Source: Ciona savignyi
Taxonomy: Eukaryota > Chordata > Ascidiacea > Phlebobranchia > Cionidae
Assembly: GCA_000149265.1 (NCBI GenBank)
Contig: CH000799.1
Span: 62,001 to 126,000 of the forward strand
Length of the DNA stretch: 64,000 nucleotides
Direction: 5' to 3'
The notes under the pieces: generated by a model
Database searches by the model: none
The model's input: only the letters and a program-made list of their open reading frames with translations
Told to the model about the DNA's origin: nothing
Made by a program: the position numbers and the translations under genes
In this document: one piece after another, positions 37,301-46,030 of the stretch
How the letters are laid out: every line of letters begins with the position of its first letter
How positions within the stretch are numbered: the first letter of the stretch is position 1

Positions 37301-39841
37301 ATATTATTGTAAACATGGACAATTTTTTTACTCGGGGAATGGGTTATGTTGCACTTAGTCGCGTGACCTCAATTAACGGACTTTATTTACACAGTTTCAA
37401 ACCGGAAAAATCTACACGGCAGACGAAACGAGCACAGCACTCNNNNNNNNNNNNNNNNNNNNNNNNNNNNNNNNNNNNNNNNNNNNNNNNNNNNNNNNNN
37501 NNNNNNNNNNNNNNNNNNNNNNNNNNNNNNNNNNNNNNNNNNNNNNNNNNNNNNNNNNNNNNNNNNNNNNNNNNNNNNNNNNNNNNNNNNNNNNNNNNNN
37601 NNNNNNNNNNNNNNNNNNNNNNNNNNNNNNNNNNNNNNNNNNNNNNNNNNNNNNNNNNNNNNNNNNNNNNNNNNNNNNNNNNNNNNNNNNNNNNNNNNNN
37701 NNNNNNNNNNNNNNNNNNNNNNNNNNNNNNNNNNNNNNNNNNNNNNNNNNNNNNNNNNNNNNNNNNNNNNNNNNNNNNNNNNNNNNNNNNNNNNNNNNNN
37801 NNNNNNNNNNNNNNNNNNNNNNNNNNNNNNNNNNNNNNNNNNNNNNNNNNNNNNNNNNNNNNNNNNNNNNNNNNNNNNNNNNNNNNNNNNNNNNNNNNNN
37901 NNNNNNNNNNNNNNNNNNNNNNNNNNNNNNNNNNNNNNNNNNNNNNNNNNNNNNNNNNNNNNNNNNNNNNNNNNNNNNNNNNNNNNNNNNNNNNNNNNNN
38001 NNNNNNNNNNNNNNNNNNNNNNNNNNNNNNNNNNNNNNNNNNNNNNNNNNNNNNNNNNNNNNNNNNNNNNNNNNNNNNNNNNNNNNNNNNNNNNNNNNNN
38101 NNNNNNNNNNNNNNNNNNNNNNNNNNNNNNNNNNNNNNNNNNNNNNNNNNNNNNNNNNNNNNNNNNNNNNNNNNNNNNNNNNNNNNNNNNNNNNNNNNNN
38201 NNNNNNNNNNNNNNNNNNNNNNNNNNNNNNNNNNNNNNNNNNNNNNNNNNNNNNNNNNNNNNNNNNNNNNNNNNNNNNNNNNNNNNNNNNNNNNNNNNNN
38301 NNNNNNNNNNNNNNNNNNNNNNNNNNNNNNNNNNNNNNNNNNNAACATGGATAACGGATCCCAAAATTTACGAGATACCGGGGTTCAATATCCATTGCTC
38401 CCCTCGTCTACAAAGTAGAGGTGGTGGCTTAATAATATACATAAATTCCCATTTCAGATCTGAACTTTTGTTTACGGACCAAACAGATGTCGAGTTGCTG
38501 TGCGTTCGTTTAGTGTCGCCAAGCATTGTAATCTGCCTAGTGTACTGCCCACCGAGCATTAAACAGCCAACAAAAAACATCTTAGAATTACCGGGTCGCC
38601 TGACATTTTTATCCCAAAAATTTGAAACGAACAAAATTATTATAACTGGAGATTTTAATGAAAATTTATTTGAAGAAAAAAAACAACCAATTTATATGGT
38701 ATTAAAAAACGCAGGATTTGACCAACACGTGAAAACTCCAACAACAGATGGTGGAACGCTTCTTGATCATATGTATTCCATTAACATCAATAACCTTCAC
38801 TGCGCCACACTGACAACCTTTTATTCATACCATAACCCGGTATGCTTGTCAATATGCTTATCAGATAAATGCTCTACCTCATTTGCAGATAAAAAAGAGA
38901 ACCCCATAAGTCACAACTTAGCAAATAATCAGGCTTCTCTTATTGGTGGTGAGTTCATTTTATTTCTACATGATCTTGCTTAATTTATAAATCATATTGT
39001 GGGTATATATATGTGTGTGTGTAAAATTAATACTGTTAATTTTTTGCATAAGGCCTACTTATAAGTCTTTGGTTTTAAACTTTAATCCTCCTTCTTTTTT
39101 AGTAGGGTATAGCCTAATATATTTGTGCTATAGATCTTTAATCTTAAAATGTTTTTAGCTCAAGTTACGGCTCCTGTGACAATTCTTCCGGATGTTGCTT
39201 CCTCCAAAGTTCCGTCATCTGATGTGATGGAGAATGTATCGAATATCAGCAGGAAGCACTCCCGGAGGAATACTGCCTTGTCACGTGTGACTGACATGAG
39301 ACCACAGAGGCTGCGAGCTAGGATCATTGATTTGTGGGGTGGCAACAAAAATGTGTTCCGTCTTAAAACAACTATGGAGGAATTAGGTTTTCGTGTAAAT
39401 CCCCATATTCACCCTAATGTTCAGCCGGCCGTATCATGTGGCTATATTGCTGCACGTGCAGCATTATGGTGCAATGATAATCGTAATGGAAATTGGTTTG
39501 AAGGAGACTTAGTTCCCATTATTTGGCCACCAGTCATATATGCTATTATTCAGTCTTATAACCAAATTCTTGGTACTTATTCAGATTGTAGTCGGTTCCT
39601 GGCGGATGATGAAGTTTTGCGCATCATCGATGAGGTGGATGGGCAAGGAATTGGAACACCATGGCTGGATGCTCCACAACCCATCAACCTGTTCACAGAT
39701 ACTTTCGTTAGAAGGGCAACTGCAGCAAGATTGAATCCATCGGGTAACCTTTGTATTGCGGTTGTTAATACAACGGCACAGCATCGATTAGAAAACGAAG
39801 TAATCGGTGATCATTGGTTTGTATGTGTTTATGAGTACTAA
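25356..39841 (+). CDS. Helentron Rep-helicase-endonuclease polyprotein
   Basis: Exons followed by phase: 25356-25442, 26598-26660, 30778-30846, 31018-32578, 32645-32713, 32765-32815, 32894-33739, 33809-33899, 34197-34319, 34679 to the N gap at 37443, then 38344-38948 and 39159-39841 (stop). The first three introns are phase 0, the next four phase 1, then phase 2, and donors are GTAAR or similar. The N-terminus is MGKRMLTGRVTKNRKKMEKR, strongly basic. Order of domains: basic leader, 18-residue repeats, zinc-binding segment, Rep, Pif1-type helicase, APE endonuclease, Cys/His domain. The same first three exons are present in the truncated copy at 43.9-45.5 kb, which supports the N-terminal exon calls. 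Defects are a run of two length changes in the repeat array (+2 and +1 bases, one in-frame stop between) and a one-base insertion near 35007 in the Rep region. Confidence 0.85.
25941..25987. other. Perfect 20-bp hairpin in Helentron intron 1
   Basis: CTTTTGCAGTATGTTGTGTA at 25941-25960 and its exact reverse complement at 25968-25987 are separated by the 7-nt loop TGAGATT. It is not present at the matching place in the second Helentron copy. It could be a small foldback insertion or an RNA hairpin. Confidence 0.8.
28426..29220. mobile_element. hAT-type MITE, long form, inside the LTR element
   Basis: The termini are CAGGGATGTCCAACC and GGTTGGACATCCCTG. It lies in the opposite orientation to the copy at 23224. 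The flanking octamers are ATTTATCC (28418-28425) and ATTTATGC (29221-29228), an 8-bp duplication with one mismatch. Internal sequence matches the long copy, with small length differences. Confidence 0.88.
29836..30137 (+). repeat. tRNA SINE inside the right LTR
   Basis: A near full-length SINE from TTGTCCGGCCCGTTTGTCTT to the TATCC tail. The right LTR sequence resumes directly after it, and the left LTR is uninterrupted at that place, which fixes the borders to within a few bases. Confidence 0.88.
31174..31720 (+). repeat. 54-bp / 18-residue tandem repeat in Helentron protein
   Basis: About ten tandem units encode R-[IV]-L-D-[SN]-Y-H-x-D/N-E-K-[IF]-K-E-K-[MV]-K-x. More diverged units (KKYESDIKFK, KKYHQDAEFRK, NLYHTDEEFKS) continue to about 31960. 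The units are extremely Lys-rich and would form charged helices. Unit spacing is 54 bp except between 31435, 31491 and 31546, where it is 56 and 55 bp; together these add three bases, so the frame is lost for one unit and then regained. The antisense frame is also open, an effect of the repeat. Confidence 0.85.
31960..32578 (+). CDS. Zinc-binding, Helitron-typical segment of the polyprotein
   Basis: Part of exon 4. It contains two Cys pairs (YACCVCYREF and WICFTCMKY) that could bind zinc. The block SLPRGAQKGIHGSVVCVNAD is a conserved feature of Helitron proteins ahead of the Rep domain (DUF6570-like in my memory). It ends ALEFLKENNPLFK at the exon border. Function in the transposon is not established. 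Confidence 0.75.
32894..35480 (+). CDS. Helentron Rep (HUH, two-Tyr) nuclease part
   Basis: Exons 7-10. The domain is entered at CFPSLFPNAENTF, and EFQMRG joins across a phase-1 intron to WPHIHALFWV, the HUH metal-binding motif (H-I-H). YISCKIPDKNVDPELHEK and SSSCRKGGKICR-FNFPRPIS follow, the usual Helitron order. NAYNPDLLRSWDANMDIQYI leads to DAYSCIMYIVSYITKGERE, with the two catalytic tyrosines spaced as in Y2 Rep proteins. One extra C at about 35007 shifts the frame between these last two blocks. The GTAAGT at about 34250 is read through as codons, because the downstream block (KLQTHS) is conserved. Confidence 0.88.
36000..37442 (+). CDS. Helentron Pif1-type helicase part
   Basis: A superfamily 1B helicase with motifs in order: LNTQQQVVFNYV (Q-motif region), TGGAGTGKS (Walker A), VMVIDEVSMVD (Walker B), ILAVGDFHQIPPV (motif III), LSVGARVMVISNIDVADGLA, and finally LSWACTVHKIQGGT and GMGYVALSRV (motifs V and VI). 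The frame is open with no stop throughout, then meets the N gap about 50 residues after motif VI. An acidic linker (QEEEDEGLEEGGIEPLEP) separates it from Rep. Confidence 0.93.
37443..38343. other. Assembly gap (901 N) inside the Helentron gene
   Basis: A run of N between the helicase and the endonuclease. It removes the linker and the N-terminal third of the endonuclease domain. The frame differs on the two sides, so at least one intron or the gap estimate accounts for the change. Confidence 1.
38344..38948 (+). CDS. Helentron APE-type endonuclease part
   Basis: An endonuclease/exonuclease/phosphatase fold, as found in Helentrons and LINEs. Visible blocks are TWITDPKIYEIPGFN, SRGGGLIIYINSHF, VCLVYCPPS in degenerate form (ICLVYCPPSI), IIITGDFNENLF (catalytic D-x-N) and GGTLLDHMYSI. 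The usual final S-D-H motif reads YSYHNPVCLSI, so the catalytic Asp is Tyr. The exon ends at a GTGAG donor in phase 1. Confidence 0.85.
39159..39841 (+). CDS. C-terminal Cys/His domain of Helentron protein
   Basis: The last exon joins in phase 1 to the endonuclease exon and encodes about 227 residues to the stop. After a basic segment (RPQRLRARIIDLWGGNK) the conserved-looking core starts with PHIHPNVQPAVSCGYIAARA and ends GDHWFVCVYEY, right at the C-terminus. A Cys followed by Gly and a helix, and a late His-Trp followed by an alternating hydrophobic strand, is the pattern of papain-fold cysteine proteases. Some animal Helitrons carry an OTU protease, so a protease role is reasonable, but I do not recognise the exact family. 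Start by ATG at 39149 is possible only if the exon were separate. Confidence 0.65.
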
Positions 39842-39854
39842 GCAAATTCTGTTA

Positions 39855-40130
39855 ACCAGCATTTTCTTGAATAAGTCTTCTGATCTTTTATTATTGCGAT
39901 CTATTATAATATGTAAATAACATTCCACAAGTTCCAACCTATTATTTGTAAATATCATTCCAAATGTTCCAATCTATTATATGTATATATCATTCCACAA
40001 GTTCCAACCTGTTATATGTAAATATCATTCCACAAGTTTCAACCTATTATTTGTAAATAATATTTCACAAGTTCCAACCTGTAATATGTAAATATCATTT
40101 CACATGTTCCAAAATATTCTAATATGTTAA
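39855..40130. repeat. Minisatellite, about 39-bp unit
   Basis: Six to seven units of the form CATTCCACAAGTTCCAACCT followed by an A/T stretch (ATTATATGTAAATAT). It begins just after the Helentron stop codon and grades into the second array. Confidence 0.8.
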
Positions 40131-40139
40131 CAGCCCTTT

Positions 40140-41275
40140 CCAGGTTTAAACTATTATAATATGGTTACTTTTTCTCCAGGTTTTAGCACTTATAATATGT
40201 TCACTTTTTCTCCAGGTTTAGACTATTATAATATATTAACTTTTTCTCCAGGTTTAAACTATTATAATATATTAACTTTTTCTCCAGGTTTAAACTATTA
40301 TAATATATTAACTTTTTCTCCAGGTTTAAACTATTATAATATATTAACTTTTTCTACAGGTGTAAACTATTATAATATATTAACTTTTTTTCCAAGGTTT
40401 AAACTATTATAATATGGTTACTTTTTTCCAGGTTTAAACTATTCTAATATGTTAAATTTTTTTTCCAGGTATAAACTATTGTAATATGTTATTTTTTTTC
40501 CAGGTTTAAACTATTATAATATATTAACTTTTTCTCCAGGTTTAAACTATTATATTATGTTAACTTTTTTTCCAGGTTTGAACTATTATAATACATTAAC
40601 TTTTTTTCCAGGTTTAATCTATTATAATATATTAACTTTTTCTCCAGGTTTAAACTATTATAATATGAAAACTTTTTCTCCATGTTTAAACTATTATAAT
40701 ATGTTAACTTTTTCTACAGGTTTAAACTATTATAATATGTTAACTTTTTCTCCATGTTTAAACTATTATAATATAATAACTTTTTCTCCAGGTTTAAACT
40801 ATTATAATATGTTAACTTTTTCTTCTGGTTTAAACTATTATAATATGTTAATTTTTTCCCCGGGTTTAAAACTATTATAATATGTTAACTTTTTCTTTAG
40901 GTTTAAACTATTATAATATAGTATAGGATAGGAGGATAGGATATTCATCTTTATCCCCGTGAATGGGAAAACCAAGGGGTTAACACATGGGCAATCGTCA
41001 GATCACCTCGCGCCCATCGTCGGGTAACCGGAGCTATTGTAGTGTGTTAAATATGATAGACACGTTCCTTCAATTTGGTAGAACCCATTAATCCGCTGGG
41101 GGTTAGGCAATGTCCGTAAAGTGCCTCGCCCAAAGACACAACTGACTAGCTAGCGATCAGTTTCGCACCTGCAACCTTTCGATTGAAAGGCGACGCACTT
41201 AACCGTTAGACCAACGGGCCTTATTATAATATGTTAACTTTTTTCCAGGTTTAAACTATTATAACGTGTTAACAA
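40140..41275. repeat. Minisatellite, 36-bp unit, split by a SINE
   Basis: About 23 units of GGTTTAAACTATTATAATAT followed by ATTAACTTTTTCTCCA. Many units are identical. Because 36 is divisible by 3, long open frames appear with a 12-residue period; these are not genes. A SINE copy interrupts the array at 40921-41221. Confidence 0.92.
40921..41221 (-). repeat. tRNA SINE inserted in the minisatellite
   Basis: A full-length minus-strand copy, from the complement of the TATCC tail (GTATAGGATAGGAGGATAGG) to the complement of the tRNA-like head (ACCGTTAGACCAACGGGCC). Array sequence (TTATAATAT) borders both sides, so a target duplication cannot be told apart from array units. Little diverged. Confidence 0.9.
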
Positions 41276-41914
41276 GTTTTTTACTTCAACGTTCAAATAA
41301 TATATGTTATTTTTTTATTGTTTGTCGTCCATTTGCTGCATGTGCATGTGTGTGTGTGAAACTCGACGCCAGCCACCTCCTCGTGGTGAGTTTTGGGTGG
41401 TTACCTGCACGTGTAACCTGCTAAGAGCTGCGCATCTGGTTATAATTAATAATTAGGTTTTATTCTGACGCACAACGCACTGATACACTTTTGTTTTAAA
41501 CTAACACGGTATTTCCCTGAGGTCAAACGACATTTATAGTTTTTTTGCACAATAACCGCCTAGGCAAAAGTGTGATCTAAAAGCAGATTTCCTGACTAAA
41601 TCCCACGCTCTCGTTATCTAGGCCGTGATAAATTAAAATAGCTTTTTCTTGTAAAAATATATTCCTCTATTTTTATTTATAATCTGCAAAACGAGTTCTA
41701 GTGTGTTTGGTAATTTTCATATTGTTTCCAACCTATAGCAAATTTTATTTCCGATTTAAATTGTCTTACAAATTTTGACATAATTTTTTGGATTTGTATT
41801 CCAGTTTTATTAGTACGATTTATTGTAACAATATTGCATGATTTAAAGTTGACACAAATTTTTATTTGTAAGAATTAGATTAAAGTAGGCCAAACGCTGG
41901 TTAGATGTTTGTAT

Positions 41915-42439
41915 TTAGTTAAACATTTCTTGCGAGCTGGTTCCAGGAATGTTTTTACTGGGGATAATTTTGATCACATTTTCGTCGGAACTTGTTTCAA
42001 GAATGTTTTCACTAAAGTTGTCTTCTGGTTTATTCGCATTGGAGGCTTCGTGAGGTATTACTTTGGAGTCGTTCCCGTTATCTTCGTCAATATCAGGTAT
42101 TTGTGAGAATTTATACAGATAATCTTTGGTACACTTTTTTGCTGAGTTCAATTCAGCCGTAGATTTTTGTTTATATATTCTGTAAGCCCGGTTAATCCGC
42201 TGTAATCCATCAAAAATGCATGTTCTTACTTCTTCATTGCGATTTAGAGCTTTATAGAAGCCAACCTTGTATACTTCTCTTTCCAATTTATTCAATTCAC
42301 GGCGAAAATTTATTAAGGCAACATCCATTTTATGCGGATTGTGTCTAATATATTTGCTTTTAAATCTGCGTAAAAAATAAATGAACAATTCTATTAACTG
42401 TTTAATACAGTACAGTTCTAGGAACTCGTTCGGCTCCAT
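41915..42439 (-). CDS. Small helical protein, 174 aa, family A/B with 45731 ORF
   Basis: An intact single-exon frame with ATG at 42439 (MEPNEFLELYCIKQLIELFI) and TAA at 41915. The predicted protein is helical, with a basic N-terminal half and an acidic, Ser/Asn-rich tail (DIDEDNGNDSKVIPHE). Residues 45-81 align with residues 10-45 of the 45731-46030 protein with one single-residue gap, sharing F, L, E, Y, F, N, E, D, L and R at matching places. A minus-strand AATAAA lies about 50 bp past the stop and a CAG acceptor-like site lies upstream of the ATG. I know no family for it. It could be a host gene or cargo of the neighbouring Helentron. Confidence 0.6.
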   Translation of the reverse strand: MEPNEFLELYCIKQLIELFIYFLRRFKSKYIRHNPHKMDVALINFRRELNKLEREVYKVGFYKALNRNEEVRTCIFDGLQRINRAYRIYKQKSTAELNSAKKCTKDYLYKFSQIPDIDEDNGNDSKVIPHEASNANKPEDNFSENILETSSDENVIKIIPSKNIPGTSSQEMFN

Positions 42440-43739
42440 TTTTTAAAAACTAATACAAGGGTCTGGATTATAAGGCAAAAATAACGCAAGAGCCTCGCTG
42501 TCCAATAATAACTACTGTATATACCGATGGTTCTGATTGTGTATTTTAAAATAGATTTTTTAACTAAGAGTTTAAACACTTTTTGTAGTACAAACGTGTT
42601 TTCTCCTTGGCTTAAAATAATATCTAACTTCAGAGCAATAATCGTCTATTGTGTTTTAATATTATCTTTTGTGTACAGTATTACCATGGTACGTAACTAC
42701 TACTAAATATTTATTTATATGTGTAGGAGGGATTAGGTTCACTTTAAAAAACAATATTACTCGCTGTTTTCATATAATTATTTATACAGTACTAAATAGA
42801 CATAAGCATAATCTTTGTCCGTATAGCTAAAACGGAAACTACAGTGCTGGTATTGCTAGTTGAAAATATAAATAAGTGCGGTAAACACAAACTAAGATAA
42901 TTTCTAACAAATTTCAATAGTTTGTATCTTACACGCCGACTTGCACCCTCTAGCCAGACTAGAAATGGGCAACATACATCATTTTTACTGGTTGACGTCC
43001 AGTATAAACTGCATGTGGGCTCACGCTTTCTTTTGTTGTTTACTGATCTTGCTTTTGCTTGCTGCCGAACGGTCTTTCGCGAGCTGCGCAGCAGAAAGTC
43101 TACTCTCCACTAAACGCTCACTAATTATAATAGTGGCCAATATTTCTTCGTTGCTTAATCTTTTCTTAATTCCAAAATCTGATTCCTTGTTCAGTATAAT
43201 TGTATTTCACGTCTTTAAATACATGTGATGCAGATTACTTATTCTAAATGCGAATTATATAGTCTGGCGCAAGTTACTTAGGTTGAGGTAGGTTATATTA
43301 TGTTATTCAAATTTCTAGAATATATAGGGAATTTACGAGGTGCGAGAAGTTTACGTGCGAGACGTTTCACATCTGCACGTTTGACTAACTAAGGGGAATT
43401 AGGTGGGAAAACTATGTTAATGATTTAAACCAGAGAAAATACAAAAGGCCGTACAAGGTGATAATTACGTAACGGGTAATAATATGTGAGAGTCGGAAAA
43501 CTTCAAATGCAAAACTAAACGACGTAAAAACACAAAATATTTAGGACATAAAATAAATTAAAACAAAAATAGATTATACGAAATGCTACAAAACTGTGAC
43601 ACAGCGGTATGTCGTTAAACGGCATTTTATTAACTCTCTTTCAAGTTGATACCACCCGGTTCCCTTTTTAATATAACGCCAAGCAGAATCTTTTAACATA
43701 ATGTTGGATCGTTAAACGTCTTTTTATTAACTCTACAGC
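42440..43739. other. Stretch without recognised genes
   Basis: AT-rich sequence between the small ORF and the deleted Helentron copy. An imperfect direct repeat occurs at its right end (GTCGTTAAACGGCATTTTATT near 43612 and GATCGTTAAACGTCTTTTTA near 43707). It may already belong to the Helentron copy. Nothing else stands out. Confidence 0.4.
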
Positions 43740-44089
43740 AAGCCTTTCGGTTGGTGAGCGATACAGCGAGCCAATAAAAATCGATTATATGTGTCAAATG
43801 GTCATTTGCGGCTACCAAAAGCAGAAAGACAAAAAGAGAAACCTTGAGCAGTTTAAATAGCCGAATGAATCGTAGTTCACTTATTATGGACTATAGTATT
43901 ATTTACATGTTTTTAATTTTTGTAACTTACTTATCAAAAACGGGTAAAAAAATATTAACTGATCAAGTGACCAAGGACAAAAAAATATGAAAAAGCGAAA
44001 AAATCGAGCTTACAAGATAATGAAGGTAAACTTTTATTTGCATTAATTTGTGACAAATTGTAAGCACAATGGTGTTTACTTAAAATAAA

Positions 44090-44345
44090 CATGAATATCC
44101 TATCTATCCTATCCCAAATACGTTTCATTTTACCATTTATTTATTTATACCGAAATTTTTTTAAATGTCCGCCCAGTTAGTTTGATGGTTTAGTCATTTA
44201 GTGTGACGCCTTTTAATCGAAAGGTGCAGGTTTAAATGTGGATAGGATATTCATGTATATCCCCGTGAATGGGAAAACTAAGGGGGTTAACACACGAGCA
44301 ATCGGTTTTCCCACTCACGGGGATAAACCTAAATATCCTATCATA
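44090..44345. repeat. Composite of SINE fragments
   Basis: In order: a plus-strand SINE tail (ATGAATATCCTATCTATCC), a plus-strand head fragment from about 44168 (CGCCTTTTAATCGAAAGG), a minus-strand 3' end (GGATAGGATATTCATGTATA to ACACACGAGCAATCG) and a plus-strand 3' end (CACGGGGATAAACCTAAATA). At least three insertions or a rearrangement. Confidence 0.7.
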
Positions 44346-45478
44346 AAAAATTAAATGATTCTACTGGGAATGACCTTTATATTGCAACTTTTTTTGTGTA
44401 TTTTTGGATATGGTTTATTATTTGTAAATGTGCCATTTGCGCAGTATAGGTAAAAAATGGCCGTAAATTTTAATTCTATTATAATCTTAGTAAGCTTGAA
44501 CTGTTAATGTGGGGTGCAAGGTAGGAGAAGTTATATTTATTCATTGCATAAAAGTAAATAGCTTACCCACGCATAGATATGGATGGAAAACGTGATGGAT
44601 GTATATTAATAAATAAAACTAATATGTACGGCATAGGACGTAAAGTTCATGTTTATTGTCCGTCTAAACTAAACGCTTCATGTGTTTTCCCAATTCTACA
44701 TATAGCTAATACATGAATATACTATCCTATTTACGAGTGTGGGATAATCGTTAACTTTTTTCGTACTACCATTTTTTCAGTCGAGTTATCACCCTGTGTA
44801 GTGTGCTGCTACTTTACTGAAGATATGCTATACTTACTCTTAAAATGTGTACATGTTATCATGCTTAACTAATACTACTAATTACGTAAACAGGAATCGG
44901 TACAAGCTAAAGGAACGCCACCGTTGCCTGGTGTTGCGGTAAGTCGATAAAATCTGGTGAATTGTGAGAACTAAAATGGTCCACGTATAATAGTTTACCC
45001 TAAACGCTGCAATTATGTATTCTTTGCGAAAAATATGATTTGAAGAAACTAAACAATACAGAAATTGCCTCGTGTTATCAGTGTATCAAATATGGATATT
45101 TTGCACCGAAAATTTCAGTCTGTAACGGCGAGCTATTAAAAATAATCTTATAGCTTCACGTCGTAAACACAAAATTTAACAGTACTTTAAACTTTATAAT
45201 TTTGTTAGCATTTTACTGCAAATACTGCTTAAAAAACAAGCATAATATTTGCTAAAGTCGGTTTCATACTTTTAATTCATTAAGTGTTTGGTACATTGTA
45301 TAACGACACCTGACCCTTCTTAATTCGTATGATTGTTTAAAATATATTGTGGCTTTTTTAACAATTTTAAGAACCTGTAAATATTTGTGCCTAACGAATA
45401 ACTGTTTTGTTTTTTATTCTGTTCTAGGACAATATGATGACACCTCGAACTTGTTCTGCATAGATTGACTGACGGCTG

Positions 45479-45500
45479 CGCGTGTAACCTGCTATACGCG
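45479..45500. other. Candidate 3' hairpin of Helentron copy
   Basis: CGCGT at 45479-45483 and ACGCG at 45496-45500 form a 5-bp perfect stem around a loop that contains the 14-bp sequence shared with the large copy. Helitrons end in a short hairpin near the 3' terminus, so this could mark the end of the element. The matching place in the large copy (about 41406-41432) pairs less well. Confidence 0.4.
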
Positions 45501-45730
45501 TCTTTGCATATATAATACAGTTGTGGATACAACAGAATAGCTGATTTGTCTAAATTGTTGTACACTAAAATCGCAAATTAGAAAAAATATTAGGAAGTTA
45601 TTAAAATTTCTGTTAGCAGTAATGATATGTTAGTTATTTACTGACTATATTTATACATATATTATGTTATATAACTCGACTTTTTGTTACAGAAACGTAG
45701 GAAACAAAATTAATTAATCCAATAATTATC

Positions 45731-46030
45731 ATGGAAATTCAAAAGTTTTTCAAGCAGTTTGAAAGTGACCTGGCCGCGTTCGAGGGGAGAGCGTACAGAG
45801 CGCAATTCGTGCGGGACATTAATTCGTATGAGGACGCAATATTGGCTCTCGACAGTCTTGGTCGATCAATGGAAAATATGGTGCTGGAGGTGAATTCAGC
45901 AATAAGAAAAGAAAGAACAAGCTCCCAACAATTAAAAGAAACCGTTGACGCATTGTCGCCAGTGAACTCGCAGGATTCCCGGTGGTTCATTTCAACCAGG
46001 GTCGACCAAGAGAAGGTCAACTGCAAGTAG
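45731..46030 (+). CDS. Small helical protein, 99 aa, related to the 41915 ORF
   Basis: An intact frame from ATG at 45731 (MEIQKFFKQFESDLAAFEGR) to TAG at 46028. A strong acceptor (TTTTTGTTACAG) lies about 38 bp upstream, so the message is either cis-spliced or receives a spliced leader. AATAAA follows within about 40 bp of the stop. The protein is predicted helical, with no signal peptide or membrane segment. Residues 10-45 match residues 45-81 of the 41915-42439 product in position and chemistry. It starts about 230 bp after the deleted Helentron copy. Function unknown. Confidence 0.6.
   Translation: MEIQKFFKQFESDLAAFEGRAYRAQFVRDINSYEDAILALDSLGRSMENMVLEVNSAIRKERTSSQQLKETVDALSPVNSQDSRWFISTRVDQEKVNCK

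Larger units (their letters stand above)
25007..41445 (+). mobile_element. Helentron (Helitron2-type) with nested insertions
   Basis: A rolling-circle transposon defined by one gene (25356-39841) encoding Rep, helicase and APE endonuclease in the order known for Helentrons. The left limit is set near an inverted repeat (25007-25048), where similarity to the second copy fades. The right limit is uncertain: two minisatellites follow the gene, and a 14-bp sequence (CGTGTAACCTGCTA) at 41410-41423 is shared with the end of the deleted copy (45481-45494), which suggests the 3' terminus lies near 41.4 kb. Helentron 3' ends with minisatellites are known for the related HINE elements. About 3.7 kb of this span is LTR-type, SINE and MITE sequence in intron 2. 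An N run of 901 bases interrupts the gene. The coding sequence carries two visible defects (about 31487-31550 and 35007), so this copy is probably inactive. Confidence 0.82.
43740..45510 (+). mobile_element. Internally deleted Helentron copy
   Basis: It is colinear with 25.1-26.95 kb and 30.67-30.83 kb of the large element: promoter-side sequence (CGATTATATGTGTCAAATGG), exon 1 (about 43939-44029, start codon ACG instead of ATG), exon 2 (44894-44938) and the beginning of exon 3 (45428-45475). It then jumps to CGTGTAACCTGCTA (45481-45494), also found after the minisatellites of the large copy. The direct join suggests a non-autonomous form with both ends kept. Intron 2 lacks the LTR-type insertions. 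A SINE composite sits in intron 1. Confidence 0.75.

Noticed and set aside
37383-38395. Long open frames made largely of undetermined residues
   Set aside because: They are produced by the N gap and say nothing about coding.
40161-40880. Plus-strand open frames with a repeating GLNYYNILTFSP pattern
   Set aside because: They are the direct translation of a 36-bp minisatellite whose unit length is divisible by three.
39842-41275. CRISPR-like or centromeric array
   Set aside because: Units are directly tandem with no spacers, in a eukaryotic transposon context, and only about 1 kb long.
45428-45565. Minus-strand open frame of about 80 codons over the end of the Helentron copy
   Set aside because: Antisense to the recognised exon 3 remnant, with no splice or domain support.
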